Origin: Oscillospiraceae bacterium
GTDB taxonomy: Bacteria > Bacillota > Clostridia > Oscillospirales > Acutalibacteraceae
Direction of reading: 5' to 3'
DNA length: 42,942 nt
Assembly (NCBI GenBank): GCA_009777055.1
Contig: WRMQ01000009.1
Coordinates: 1-42,942 of the forward strand
Within the stretch, counting starts at the first letter, position 1; every line of letters starts with the position of its first letter. The notes under the pieces are model-generated. The model made no database searches, was not told the origin of the DNA, and worked only from the letters and a program-made list of their open reading frames with translations. Shown in pieces: positions 16,498 through 26,118 of the stretch. The position numbers and the translations under genes were made by a program.

Positions 16498-16528
16498 CAG
16501 TGTAAGCTACAGGAAAGGAGGTTGAACC

Positions 16529-16645
16529 ATGTTCGGATGCGGCGGCAACAACAACTTTTTGTTCCTGATCCTGCTTCTGCTGCTTTGCGGCGGCAACAAC
16601 AGCAACTGCGGCAACGATTTCAACTGCGGTTGCTGCAACGGCTAG
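16529..16645 (+). CDS. Tiny Asn/Cys/Gly-rich hydrophobic peptide (38 aa), not in the ORF track
   Basis: An open frame of 38 codons with an excellent SD (GGAAAGGAGG, 6 bases to the ATG). The peptide starts MFGCGGNNN, has a purely hydrophobic stretch FLFLILLLLL, and ends in a Cys/Gly/Asn-rich tail (CGGNNSNCGNDFNCGCCNG). Seven... cysteine-rich ends around one membrane-length core recall the small high-cysteine peptides annotated in Clostridia as chorion-class HCB-like or coat peptides; that likeness is from memory. The neighbour at 16744 has the same architecture, which supports both as real. Codons follow the GC-rich third-position use of the region. Confidence 0.75.
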   Translation: MFGCGGNNNFLFLILLLLLCGGNNSNCGNDFNCGCCNG

Positions 16646-16743
16646 GCAAAACCGGGCGATCCCGTGCATAGCGCTCCCGCGGACCGCATATCCATGCAAT
16701 GTGCGGAGAATGTGCACAAAATAAAAAAATGGGGGGTCATCTC

Positions 16744-16884
16744 ATGAATTGTAACATCAACTCTCTCATCCCGCTGCTGCTGCTGCTGTGCCTGCTGGGT
16801 TCCTTTGGCAACAACAACAACAACAATTGCTGCTGCCCCGACAATGGCTTGTTCGGCCCGGGCAGCCATGGCTGCGGATGCTGA
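16744..16884 (+). CDS. Tiny Asn/Cys-rich hydrophobic peptide (46 aa)
   Basis: A 46-residue peptide beginning MNCNINSLIP, with core LLLLLCLLGSFG, a run of six Asn, CCCPDNGLFG, and the end GSHGCGC. It shares the design of the 38-residue neighbour: hydrophobic core, Asn run, Cys-rich tail. The track ORF starts at 16699, but GGGGGG seven bases before the ATG at 16744 and the match to the neighbour favour the shorter product. A bidirectional terminator follows. Function unknown; a structural or coat role is an inference. Confidence 0.7.
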   Translation: MNCNINSLIPLLLLLCLLGSFGNNNNNNCCCPDNGLFGPGSHGCGC

Positions 16885-16964
16885 CGCGGACGCGTGAAAA
16901 GTAAAGTGAGTGCAACTCCCTGGACGATGCGATTTAGAACATACAGGCTTTGAAAGAAGCAAAA

Positions 16965-17008
16965 AAGACAAGAGGCAGGCGGAGCGCTTGCCTCTTGCGT
17001 CTTTTTTT
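16965..17008. terminator. Bidirectional intrinsic terminator between the Cys-rich peptide and clpX
   Basis: A long stem, AAGACAAGAGGCAGGCG pairing with CGCTTGCCTCTTG-GC-GTCTT around a 3-base loop with one 2-base bulge. A T-run (17002-17008) follows on the plus strand and an A-run (AAAAAA) precedes it, which gives a U-tract for clpX on the minus strand. Confidence 0.85.
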
Positions 17009-17025
17009 GTTTTCACAGGGGAAGC

Positions 17026-18306
17026 TTATACGACCTTTGGCTTGCTGCGTTTCGCCGGGTTGCGCTCAAGCATAGGCGCGGTACCCTCCACAACGCAGGC
17101 GCGGTTGATCACCACACGCTCCACCGTGGAGTCGGAGGGCAGGGAATACATCATCGGCTGCAGCACTTCCTCCAGAATGGAGCGCAGCCCCCGGGCGCCG
17201 GTCTCTTTGGACAGCGTTTTTTCGGCGATGGCCACCAGGGCGTCCCGCTCCAGCTCCAGCTCCACGTCGTCATAGAGGAACAGCTGCTGGAACTGCTTGA
17301 GCAAGGCGTTGCGCGGCTCGCTGAGAATGCGCACGAGGGCCTCCACGTCCAGCTCCTCCAGCGTGGTGATTACCGGCAGGCGGCCAACGAGCTCCGGAAT
17401 AATGCCATAACGCACCAGATCCTGATGCACGGCCTGCCGGATGAGCTGATCGTACTTCGATTTGGATTTGTCCTTGATCTGCGCGCCAAAGCCCATGGAG
17501 GAGCCCCCCACGCGGCGTTCGATGATCTGTTCGATGCCCGCGAAGGCGCCGCCGCAAATGAAGAGAATGTTGGCGGTGTCGATCTGCAAAAAATCATCCT
17601 GAGGATGCTTGCGCCCGCCCCGGGGCGGCACATTGGCCACGGTGCCCTCCAGAATCTTCAGCAGCGCCTGCTGCACGCCCTCGCCGCTTACGTCGCGGGT
17701 GATGGAGGGGTTTTCGCTCTTGCGGGAAATTTTATCGATTTCGTCAATATAGATGATGCCCTGCTGGGCGCGGTTGACGTCGTAATCCGCGGCTTGAATC
17801 AGGCGCAGGAGAATATTCTCCACATCCTCGCCCACATAGCCGGCCTCGGTGAGGGTGGTGGCGTCGGCGATGGCGAAGGGAACATCCAGAATCCGCGCCA
17901 GAGTCTGCGCCAGCATGGTCTTGCCCACGCCCGTGGGGCCCAGCAGCAGCACGTTGCTCTTCTGAATTTCCACAGCCTGATGCCGGTCATTCTGATGGGT
18001 GATGCGCTTATAGTGGTTATACACCGCCACGCTCAGGGCGATCTTGGCGGCATCCTGCCCAATGACAAAGGAATCCAACTGCCGCCGGATTTCCTCCGGC
18101 GTGGGGAGGCGGTTGAAGTTGACGCTGCGGGGCATTTCGCTGGGACGCGCCGGGCCGCCTGTTTCGGCCAGGATATCGCAGCACAAATCCACGCATTCAT
18201 TGCAGATATAGACCCCCGGTCCGGCGATCAGCTTTTCGATTTGCGCCTGCGATTTTCCGCAGAAGGAGCAGACCACGATGGGCTCCCTGCGATCATCCAT
18301 CGCCAT
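17026..18306 (-). CDS. clpX: ATP-dependent Clp protease ATP-binding subunit ClpX
   Basis: The AAA+ unfoldase that feeds substrates to ClpP. The N-terminal C4 zinc finger has CSFC (C13, C16) and CNEC (C35, C38). Walker A is [15 protein letters not shown]; Walker B is [11 protein letters not shown]; the pore loop lies in [16 protein letters not shown]; the ClpP-binding loop region is [12 protein letters not shown] (the IGF-type tripeptide appears as MGF). The sensor region [20 protein letters not shown] follows. The 426-residue length is normal. AGGAG lies nine bases before the ATG at 18306; an ATG two codons later is also possible. It follows tig and clpP on the same strand in the classic order. 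Confidence 0.97.
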   Translation of the reverse strand: MAMDDRREPIVVCSFCGKSQAQIEKLIAGPGVYICNECVDLCCDILAETGGPARPSEMPRSVNFNRLPTPEEIRRQLDSFVIGQDAAKIALSVAVYNHYKRITHQNDRHQAVEIQKSNVLLLGPTGVGKTMLAQTLARILDVPFAIADATTLTEAGYVGEDVENILLRLIQAADYDVNRAQQGIIYIDEIDKISRKSENPSITRDVSGEGVQQALLKILEGTVANVPPRGGRKHPQDDFLQIDTANILFICGGAFAGIEQIIERRVGGSSMGFGAQIKDKSKSKYDQLIRQAVHQDLVRYGIIPELVGRLPVITTLEELDVEALVRILSEPRNALLKQFQQLFLYDDVELELERDALVAIAEKTLSKETGARGLRSILEEVLQPMMYSLPSDSTVERVVINRACVVEGTAPMLERNPAKRSKPKVV

Positions 18307-18352
18307 AAAGCATTTCTCCTATCTTTGTGCCTCTGCCTGTTTTAACTTCCTG

Positions 18353-18934
18353 TCAGCGCTTGGTCAAAATCTTATCCACCAGGCCGTAGCGCATGGCCTC
18401 CTCGGCGGTCATATAGAAATCCCGCTCGGTGTCGCGTTCAATGACATCCAGGGGCTGACCCGTGTTTTCCGCCAGAAGCTTGTTCAGCCGCGCTCTGGTG
18501 CTGATGATATGGTCGGCCACGATCTTGATCTCGGTGGCCTGGCCCTGGGCGCCGCCCATGGGCTGGTGCATCATGATTTCGCTGTTGGGCAGGGCCATGC
18601 GCTTGCCCCTCGCCCCCGCCGCCAGCAGGAAGGAGCCCATAGAGGCCGCCATGCCCATGCAGATGGTGGAAACGTCGCACTTGATATAGTTCATCGTGTC
18701 AAAGATCGCCAGGCCCGCGCTCACGGAGCCGCCGGGGCTGTTGATATAGAAGCTGATGTCTTTTTCGGGATCCTCGGCCTCCAGATGCAGCAGCTGGGCG
18801 ATCAAGAGGGAGGCCGTCACATCGTTGACCTGATCCGACAGGATGACGATGCGCTCATTGAGCAGCCGCGAAAAAATGTCGAACGAGCGCTCTCCCCGCC
18901 CGGTTTGCTCAATAACCATGGGAACCAGTGACAT
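18353..18934 (-). CDS. clpP: ATP-dependent Clp protease proteolytic subunit ClpP
   Basis: A serine protease that forms the tetradecameric chamber used with ClpX. It has 193 residues. The catalytic Ser is S98 in GMAASMGS, the His is H123 in [12 protein letters not shown], and the Asp follows in the [15 protein letters not shown] region. The N-terminus [21 protein letters not shown] is that of a standard active ClpP. AAAGGAGGG precedes the ATG. It lies between tig and clpX, 46 bases from clpX. Confidence 0.97.
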   Translation of the reverse strand: MSLVPMVIEQTGRGERSFDIFSRLLNERIVILSDQVNDVTASLLIAQLLHLEAEDPEKDISFYINSPGGSVSAGLAIFDTMNYIKCDVSTICMGMAASMGSFLLAAGARGKRMALPNSEIMMHQPMGGAQGQATEIKIVADHIISTRARLNKLLAENTGQPLDVIERDTERDFYMTAEEAMRYGLVDKILTKR

Positions 18935-18991
18935 AGGACATGCCCTCCTTTATAATATCATTGTAGAAAGTATCGTGCCTGGCGCGGGCTT

Positions 18992-20302
18992 TTATTCAGC
19001 GCCGTCGGCTTCGTCGTCAGCGGCTTCGGTTTTTACGGCCCGCTCCTGCACAAGCTTCAGGGCCATTTCGCGCTGCAGCCCCCGGGTGATCTCCTCCCTG
19101 GGCACCGCGAATTTCACCTGGGCCAGCTCCGCCTGATGCTCCTGGGCCAATTCAGCGTAATCCGCCTCAATATCCTCTTCCGTGGGCGTGAGGCCTTCCT
19201 TGGCGGCGATGGCCTCCAGGGCCAGCTCCAGCCTCACCTGGAGCTCCGCGCGCTCGAGCATCATGGCGTTGAACTCATCCTCGTCCTGCCCGGTGTATTG
19301 CAGATACCGCTCCAGGGGAACCTGGAGACGCTCCGCCATGAGATCGGTGTTGCGCTTGGCGCGCCGCTGAAAGATTTCCCCGGCGATTTCGCCTTCGGCC
19401 AGCGCCGCGACAGCGTCCTGCACTCCTCGCACGAAGCGGTCCTCGCTGGCCTTCGCCTTGGCTTCCTCCAGCTCCTTGCGGATGCCCGCGCGCAGATCCG
19501 CCACGGTATCGTAGTCCTCACCTACCTCCTGGGCGAATTCGTCGTCCAGCTCTGGCAGCTCTTCTGTCTTGAGGGCATGGAGCTTGATCTTGAACAGGGC
19601 GGGCTTGCCGGCCAGGTTCTCCGCGCCGTATTCCTCCGGGAAGCTGACGTTTATGTCGAATTCCTCGCCGGGCATATGCCCCACGATCTGCTCCTCAAAG
19701 CCGGGGATGAACGAGCCCGAGCCCAGGTCGAGGTCATAATTCTCGCTCTTGCCTCCCTCAAAGGCGACGCCGTCGGCAAAGCCCTCAAAGTCAATCTGAG
19801 CGGTGTCCCCCTCCTGCGCGGCACGGCCCTCCACCTCTACGGAGCGCGCGTTGCGGCGGCGCAGCTCTTCAATGCGCGCGTCGATATCCGCCTCGGTCAC
19901 GTCAACCGGGGGCGCGGGCACCTCGAGGCCGATATAATTGCCGACAGTGATCTCCGGCTTCACGATGACCGTGAAGCACAGCGTCGCGCCGGACTCCTTG
20001 CTGATTTCCTTTATATCCAGGTCCTGCGGCTGGTACTGGAGCTCCAGCTCCGAGGCCGTTACCGCCTCCTCCACCAGCGCCGGCAGCAGATCATCCAGGG
20101 CCTCCTCAAAGAAGAGATTCGCGCCGCAGCGCTTTTCGAGCATGGACCGGGGCGCCTTGCCCTTGCGGAACCCGGGCAGCTGGAACTTTGGCAGCTCCCT
20201 TTCGAAAACCGCGTCCAGCGCCGCATTGAACGCCTCCGCGTCCACCGCCGCGGTGACGCTCCATACGCCCTCGCCGGTCTTTTCCTTTGAAACAAAACTC
20301 AT
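18992..20302 (-). CDS. tig: Trigger factor
   Basis: A ribosome-associated chaperone and prolyl isomerase of 436 residues. The N-terminal ribosome-binding motif is FQLPGFRKGKAPRSMLEKRCG (about residues 39-60). The FKBP-type PPIase domain begins near GDTAQIDFEGFADGVAFEGG and continues SGSFIPGFEEQIVGHMPGEEFD. The C-terminal helical arms follow, ending in an acidic tail. AGGAGG precedes the ATG. It has its own promoter at 20348-20376 and heads the tig-clpP-clpX series. Confidence 0.97.
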   Translation of the reverse strand: MSFVSKEKTGEGVWSVTAAVDAEAFNAALDAVFERELPKFQLPGFRKGKAPRSMLEKRCGANLFFEEALDDLLPALVEEAVTASELELQYQPQDLDIKEISKESGATLCFTVIVKPEITVGNYIGLEVPAPPVDVTEADIDARIEELRRRNARSVEVEGRAAQEGDTAQIDFEGFADGVAFEGGKSENYDLDLGSGSFIPGFEEQIVGHMPGEEFDINVSFPEEYGAENLAGKPALFKIKLHALKTEELPELDDEFAQEVGEDYDTVADLRAGIRKELEEAKAKASEDRFVRGVQDAVAALAEGEIAGEIFQRRAKRNTDLMAERLQVPLERYLQYTGQDEDEFNAMMLERAELQVRLELALEAIAAKEGLTPTEEDIEADYAELAQEHQAELAQVKFAVPREEITRGLQREMALKLVQERAVKTEAADDEADGAE

Positions 20303-20347
20303 TCTGACTTCTTCCTCCTATTATGCAGTTGAATCATTCGCCGAACT

Positions 20348-20376
20348 ATTATACATGATGCGCGCGCAAATTTCCA
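20348..20376 (-). promoter_or_regulatory. Promoter for tig-clpP-clpX
   Basis: On the minus strand TGGAAA (20376-20371), 17 bases, and a perfect TATAAT (20353-20348), about 45 bases upstream of the tig ATG. No CtsR or HrcA (CIRCE) operator is visible. Confidence 0.6.
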
Positions 20377-20404
20377 CTGTTTTTTTATTAAATTTATCTT
20401 AAAT

Positions 20405-21622
<1,218 letters not shown>

Positions 21623-21631
21623 GGAATCACT

Positions 21632-21683
21632 TCTTTCTCAAATATCTAATATCTAAAATCTAATATCTAAAATCTAAAATCTA
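21632..21683. repeat. Tandem TAATATCTAAAATC-type repeats between trpS and argG
   Basis: Seven-base units of ATATCTA / AAATCTA alternate for about 50 bases (AATATCTAATATCTAAAATC and so on). The trpS stop codon is inside the last unit. A shorter run of the same kind (AAATATCTAAAATAG) precedes rnfC at about 34448. Confidence 0.85.
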
Positions 21684-22709
21684 GATTTGCCATAGCCCCA
21701 TTTTTTTCATTGCCTTATCCACGGTTCGGGCCGCCAGGCGCGCGGCGCGCTCCGCCCCCTCGGCGGCGGCCTGCTTAAGATAGCCCGGCTCGGCCAGCAG
21801 ACGCCGGAATTCCTCCTGGAAGGGGCGCAGCTCCTCAACAACCGCCTCGGCGACGGCGGCCTTGAAGTCGCCGTATCCCCGGCCGGCAAATTCCCGCTCA
21901 ATCTCTTCGAAGGCTTTGCCTGTGCAGCAGGCGTAGATTGTCATAAGATTGTTGATGCCATCCTTGCCCGGTGCATAGCGCACGCAGGCCTCGGAATCCG
22001 TTACCGCGCTCTTGAATTTTTTCACGATCTGCTCCGGGCTGTCCAGCAAAGAGACCGAGGCCCGGGGGTTCGGGTCGGATTTCGACATTTTTTTTGTGGG
22101 CTCCTGCAGCGATTTTATCCGGGAGCCGAGCTTGCCGATGAAGGGCTCGGGCAGGGTAAAGGTCTGGCCATACAGGCCGTTGAAGCGCTCCGCGATATTG
22201 CGGGCCAGCTCCAGGTGCTGCTTCTGGTCGTCGCCGATAGGCACGTAATGCGCCTGATAGATGAGAATATCCGCCGCCATGAGCGTGGGGTAGGAAAACA
22301 GCCCCAAATTGACGTTGTCGGCGTGGGCGGAGGCTTTTTCCTTAAACTGCGTCATGCGCGAGGCCTCGCCGAACTGCGTGCAGCAGTTCAAAAGCCAATG
22401 GAGCTGGCAGTGCCCGGGCAGATGGCTCTGCACGAAAACGACGCTGTTATCCTGCCGCAGGCCCAGGGCCAGCAGCATGGCGAACATCTCCATGCTCTGC
22501 CTGCGCAGCTGGGGCGGCTCGGGCCGGATGGTGAGGGCGTGGAGATCCGCCACGCCATAGATGCAGTCGTAGTCCCGCGCCATGGCGGACCAGTTGCGGA
22601 ACGCGCCCAGGTAATTGCCCAGGGTCGGCACACTGGTGGGCTGGATCAGGCTCAGCACACGCTTGCGCGCCTCGCGCGCCTGCGCCGGGCTGTTCTTTGC
22701 TTCTTCCAT
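21681..22709 (-). CDS. trpS: Tryptophanyl-tRNA synthetase
   Basis: Class I aminoacyl-tRNA synthetase charging tRNA-Trp, 342 residues. The HIGH-like motif is PTLGNYLGAFRNW near residues 27-40 and KMSKS is KKMSKSDPN at about residue 200. GDDQKQHLELARNIAERFN is the typical specificity region. GGAGG lies seven bases before the ATG. That SD is inside the last codons of the upstream gene, whose stop is only three bases away, so translation is probably coupled. There is no T-box leader. Confidence 0.97.
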   Translation of the reverse strand: MEEAKNSPAQAREARKRVLSLIQPTSVPTLGNYLGAFRNWSAMARDYDCIYGVADLHALTIRPEPPQLRRQSMEMFAMLLALGLRQDNSVVFVQSHLPGHCQLHWLLNCCTQFGEASRMTQFKEKASAHADNVNLGLFSYPTLMAADILIYQAHYVPIGDDQKQHLELARNIAERFNGLYGQTFTLPEPFIGKLGSRIKSLQEPTKKMSKSDPNPRASVSLLDSPEQIVKKFKSAVTDSEACVRYAPGKDGINNLMTIYACCTGKAFEEIEREFAGRGYGDFKAAVAEAVVEELRPFQEEFRRLLAEPGYLKQAAAEGAERAARLAARTVDKAMKKMGLWQI

Positions 22710-22712
22710 ATA

Positions 22713-23753
22713 TTAACCTCCTGTGGGTACAATCTCCGGCCAGCGGGTAAAGCTCCGGAAAAAACGGTCCACGGCCGCCACGTTTTCGTCGGCGCGATAC
22801 GATTGGAAGAGCTCCTCCAGCGTCTGCTCATACGCCGCGTATTTCAGATCACGCAGACAGCTGTCCCGATAAGCGAGGTAATACTCCTCCCTGCTTTCGC
22901 GCATGTTGAGGCCCATGGCCACCAAAAAGAAGTCCGGGTATTCCAACAGGGTAGCTTTGTCGGGGCTGAGCGCGCGCACCTTCTCAAAGGCCTCCTCGGG
23001 GTATTCGCCGGAGCTTTTATGCACCACCACCGGCGAGGGGCTCGCGTAGCTCAGCGCCTCGCCGTATTCCTGGGCCGCGGCAAAAAAATCCGTGCCATCG
23101 TTTACGGCCTCCGCCAGCTTATTCAGCTCCTCGCGCAGGGCATCCAGCTCCGCCTTGGCCAGGGGGACTTCGCTGCCGTCCTCCGCCGTTTTGGTCAGGA
23201 ATACGCGCAGGCCGTTGTAGGCCACGTGGCTGCCGTAAAAATAGGCCTCAATCTCCTCCTCGGGCACCGCGCGGGGTCCGCCGGTGTCATACAGCGTGCG
23301 AAAGAGCTGCGCCCGGGCCAAAATTCCCTCCTGCACCCCGGTGATGGTCTGCTTGCTCACACCGATGGCGCTGTAATACGGGCCAAAGACCCGCCAGATA
23401 GAGCTCACGCGCTCCGCTACCTGCATTTTGTATTGCGCCTCCAGGGGCTGCGCGCGGCTGCGCAGCTCGCTGTTGACCGCGATGAACGCGGCGCAGCGCG
23501 CGGCGACATCGGCGCGCAGAGCCTTCTCGTCCTTAGGACGGCCCTGCGCGTCGGCGTTGCTTTCGGCATAGGCCGGGTCCTGCAGGGCTTCGGAGAGAAA
23601 GTAGCTGTAGAGCTCCCGGGAAACCGGCACGCCCTCCACCTGCAGCAGCCAGACTTCGCCGGGCCGCGCCGTCACGCCGCTGAACACCGCCAGCGCCAAA
23701 CAGATGGCCGCCAGCAGCACGGTGGCTTTTTTGGTCCAGTTGGTACGTTTCAT
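22713..23753 (-). CDS. Secreted SurA/PrsA-like (peptidyl-prolyl isomerase-type) protein
   Basis: A 346-residue exported protein. A basic start and hydrophobic segment (about residues 10-28) form a signal peptide or anchor; there is no lipobox Cys. Then comes a SurA_N-like helical stretch (EVWLLQVEGVPVSRELYSYFLSEA) and a region of about 100 residues (IEAYFYGSHVAYNGLRVFL ... LNKLAEAVNDGTDFFAAAQEYGE ... FEKVRALSPDKATLLEYPDFFLVAM) that matches the layout of a parvulin domain, although the strongest parvulin motif is weak. ATG 23753 has AGGGG six bases upstream. A role in folding exported proteins is a family inference. Between the M28 peptidase and trpS genes on the same strand. Confidence 0.7.
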   Translation of the reverse strand: MKRTNWTKKATVLLAAICLALAVFSGVTARPGEVWLLQVEGVPVSRELYSYFLSEALQDPAYAESNADAQGRPKDEKALRADVAARCAAFIAVNSELRSRAQPLEAQYKMQVAERVSSIWRVFGPYYSAIGVSKQTITGVQEGILARAQLFRTLYDTGGPRAVPEEEIEAYFYGSHVAYNGLRVFLTKTAEDGSEVPLAKAELDALREELNKLAEAVNDGTDFFAAAQEYGEALSYASPSPVVVHKSSGEYPEEAFEKVRALSPDKATLLEYPDFFLVAMGLNMRESREEYYLAYRDSCLRDLKYAAYEQTLEELFQSYRADENVAAVDRFFRSFTRWPEIVPTGG

Positions 23754-23773
23754 GTGCATCCCCTGTATAATAC

Positions 23774-25042
23774 TTACGCCTGCGGGAGTCCGTTTTCCGC
23801 GAACAGGCAGACGGCCTCCATCGTAATTTCCGCGGCGATCTGTATCGCCTCGGGCACCAGAATGTCGTAGTTATCCAGACGGGTGTGGTAGTATTTCGGC
23901 GGCGTGGGGTCCATGGCCGCGAAGCCGGTGGAGGGGATGCCGCCCTGGGTGAAGGCCGCGGCGTCGCAGGCGCCGATATAGATGGAGGCGGAGGGCAGAT
24001 CGTGGCCGCAGTTGAGCCCGGCCTCCTTCATGAGCTTCTGCACGCGGGGGTCGTGCCGCAGCGTGCCGCTGAGATCGCGGTTATAGATGGCGATATCCTT
24101 GAGGTCGCGGAAGGTGTCCAGCCCCAGGCAGACGGTCTGCACGCCGGGATCCAGCAGCTCCTCCTTGTGGGCCTTCACATAGGCCTTCGCCCCGCGCAGG
24201 CCCGCCTCCTCAGAGCCGCTGAGCATCACGACCACCTCGGTGTCGTCAAAGCGGATGCCCGCCCCGGCCAGCTCCTTGAGCACAATCATGGCCGTGTAGC
24301 AGCCGGAAAGATTATCCGCGGCGCCGGGCACGCTCTTCGTCCAGCTCTGGAAGAACAGGAAGCCAATACAGCAGGGAAAGAGGCAGAACATGGCGATGCC
24401 GGCGATCAAAAAGAGAATCCGCAGAAAATCCGAATCCACCGCGCCCGCGACGTCATACGCGAGAAAACGGATGAGGTTCGCGCAAAAACAGACGATCAGG
24501 CCCACCACGGCGGGGATGAGCACCAGCTTCATGCCCACGCCGCCCAGCTTGTAGTTGAGGGTCCACTCATATTGGGAATCCGCGTGGCCGATGAGAAAGA
24601 TCCGCTTCTTCGGCGTGCCTGAGGCCGCCTTGCGGGTAGCCATCACGTTGTGGGAGGGATACGCCTTGAAGAGCCGGTCGACGAACTGCTTATACATGAC
24701 AAATTCCAGGATCAGCGGAATCGCCGCCAGGGTGACGAGAATCAGCCCCAGCCAGGCGATATTGAACCAGAACAGCACGGCTGCCGTCATGGTCAGCGCC
24801 ACGGTGAACGGAATAAAGCCCATAAAGGCCTGCCGGTGCACGGGAAAGCCCTCCGATTCGATGGTGTCGGCCCAGGGCTCCATTTGCGCGGCCATGTCCT
24901 GCTGGGCCTTCCACTCGGCCTCGCTGCCGGGGGCGCGGGGCCCGAAGGTCTTGATCAGCCGGGTGATATCCTCCACAGCCCAGGCCGTGGATTCCTTGAA
25001 TTTGAACGCCGCCGCCTTGAGAAACTTGTCTGCCGTTTTCAT
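23774..25042 (-). CDS. Membrane-embedded M28-family metallopeptidase
   Basis: A 422-residue putative aminopeptidase of the M28 family with membrane segments inserted in the catalytic domain. Zinc-ligand motifs in order: GHADSQ (HxD), PGAADNLSGC (bridging Asp), SGSEEAGLRGAKAY (catalytic EE), GLDTF (Asp) and PKYYHTRLDNYD (His). Two TM segments lie near residues 78-115 (PFTVALTMTAAVLFWFNIAW, ...) and two more between HADSQ and the bridging Asp (KLVLIPAVVGLIVCFCANL; ILFLIAGIAMFCLFPCCIGF). The substrate is unknown. ATG 25042 has AGGGGG upstream and a promoter at 25074-25103. It may head an operon with the SurA-like gene, trpS and argG. Confidence 0.88.
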   Translation of the reverse strand: MKTADKFLKAAAFKFKESTAWAVEDITRLIKTFGPRAPGSEAEWKAQQDMAAQMEPWADTIESEGFPVHRQAFMGFIPFTVALTMTAAVLFWFNIAWLGLILVTLAAIPLILEFVMYKQFVDRLFKAYPSHNVMATRKAASGTPKKRIFLIGHADSQYEWTLNYKLGGVGMKLVLIPAVVGLIVCFCANLIRFLAYDVAGAVDSDFLRILFLIAGIAMFCLFPCCIGFLFFQSWTKSVPGAADNLSGCYTAMIVLKELAGAGIRFDDTEVVVMLSGSEEAGLRGAKAYVKAHKEELLDPGVQTVCLGLDTFRDLKDIAIYNRDLSGTLRHDPRVQKLMKEAGLNCGHDLPSASIYIGACDAAAFTQGGIPSTGFAAMDPTPPKYYHTRLDNYDILVPEAIQIAAEITMEAVCLFAENGLPQA

Positions 25043-25073
25043 GAAGCATTCCCCCTACTTTTAGTCATTGTAT

Positions 25074-25103
25074 ATGATACTCCATCAGAGGGGTCCTTGT
25101 CAA
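25074..25103 (-). promoter_or_regulatory. Sigma-A promoter for the M28 peptidase gene
   Basis: On the minus strand a perfect TTGACA (25103-25098), an 18-base spacer and TATCAT (25079-25074), about 32 bases upstream of the ATG. Confidence 0.7.
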
Positions 25104-25181
25104 GCCCGCAATTTATCAGCGTGAAGAATTTGCGCATAATATGCTATGGGGAAGCGCCTTTGGCTTTCGCAAGAAAAGGGC

Positions 25182-25210
25182 TTGCATTTTGCGTCCTCAT
25201 CCGTTATAAT
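25182..25210 (+). promoter_or_regulatory. Sigma-A promoter for the CpsB-like phosphatase gene
   Basis: TTGCAT (25182-25187), 17 bases and a perfect TATAAT (25205-25210). The leader to the ATG is 48 bases and AT-rich. Confidence 0.85.
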
Positions 25211-25257
25211 ATAAAAATATATGATAAAAAATTTGAATAGAAAAAAGATAGAAAAAT

Positions 25258-25986
25258 ATGATTGATCTGCATTGCCATATTCTGCACGATATCGACGACG
25301 GGCCCTCCACGGCCGGGGAGGCCCTGCGCATGGCCGCGCTGGCCGCGGCTGACGGCGTCAGCGATATTGTGGCCACGCCGCATTTTTACCGGCTTTCAAG
25401 GCCTGAGACCTTCTATCACGCGCGGGACGCGCGGCTGCGGGAGCTGCGGCTGCTCCTGGAGCGGGAGGGCATTGACCTGCGGCTGCATCCCGGGGCCGAG
25501 GTGTTTGTGGACGACGACATCTTTTACGCGGGCGACCTGGAGCCGGCCTGCATCAACGGCAGCCGCTATCTGCTGGCGGAGTTCGGCTTCGGGCAGCTGC
25601 GCGCCGCGCGGTTCCGGCAGTACCTCGAAGAGATCTTCAGCCGGGGTCTGGTGCCTGTCATCGCCCATCCGGAGCGCTGTCTCTTTTTGCAGCGCGGACG
25701 CGATTTGATCGACGAGGCAGCGGAAAGCGGCGCGCTCTTCCAGGTCAGCGCCACGAGCCTGGCGGGCTGGGGTTACGTAGAGCAGGAAATCGCGCTTCAG
25801 CTGGTGACCGGCAATATCGCCACGGTGCTGGCCACCGACGCCCACGACGCGGCGCGGCGCGGCACCGCGCTGGCCACAATGTGCCGCGGCTTCCCTCCCG
25901 AAATCACGGAGGAGGCCATCCATTACATGACCCGAACGGCCCCCGCCGCGCTGCTGAAAAACGAGGTTCCCCCGGCGAGGGATTAA
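25258..25986 (+). CDS. CpsB/YwqE-type tyrosine-protein phosphatase (PHP domain)
   Basis: A manganese-dependent phosphotyrosine phosphatase that counteracts the BY-kinase encoded next door. It has 242 residues. The PHP signatures are MIDLHCHILHDIDDGPST at the N-terminus, VATPHFYR (about residues 42-49), HPGAEVFVDD, VIAHPERC, and TDAHDA near the C-terminus, all supplying metal ligands. The SD is poor (an A-rich leader with AGATAG), so translation may be modest. Neighbour logic: phosphatase followed by the Wzz/BY-kinase is the standard regulatory pair for capsule or exopolysaccharide export. Confidence 0.95.
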   Translation: MIDLHCHILHDIDDGPSTAGEALRMAALAAADGVSDIVATPHFYRLSRPETFYHARDARLRELRLLLEREGIDLRLHPGAEVFVDDDIFYAGDLEPACINGSRYLLAEFGFGQLRAARFRQYLEEIFSRGLVPVIAHPERCLFLQRGRDLIDEAAESGALFQVSATSLAGWGYVEQEIALQLVTGNIATVLATDAHDAARRGTALATMCRGFPPEITEEAIHYMTRTAPAALLKNEVPPARD

Positions 25987-25998
25987 TACTATCCTGCA

Positions 25999-26097
25999 GA
26001 ATAGTAAAAAGCAGAACAGTAAAAGATAGTACAAAAAATAATATAAAATATAGTATAAAAAATAGTGTGAAAAATAGTGTGAAAATAGTATAAAATA
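25999..26097 (+). repeat. AT-rich degenerate tandem repeat upstream of the BY-kinase
   Basis: About eight units of ATAGTATAAAA/ATAGTGTGAAAA (11-14 bases) fill almost the whole gap between phosphatase and kinase genes. They contain several TATAAA and TATAAAAT strings that could act as -10 boxes. It has no coding evidence of its own. Confidence 0.8.
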
Positions 26098-26118
26098 CAA
26101 AACGAAAGGGGTTTGCTT

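Noticed and set aside
16529-16884. RiPP precursor peptides
   Set aside because: No leader/core division, no modification enzyme or transporter nearby, and the centre is a pure hydrophobic segment.
22713-23000. T-box leader for trpS
   Set aside because: The region upstream of trpS is coding sequence of the SurA-like gene up to three bases before the trpS start region; there is no room for a leader.
22215-23870. 551-codon plus-strand ORF
   Set aside because: Shadow of trpS and the SurA-like gene; no SD and no recognisable domain.
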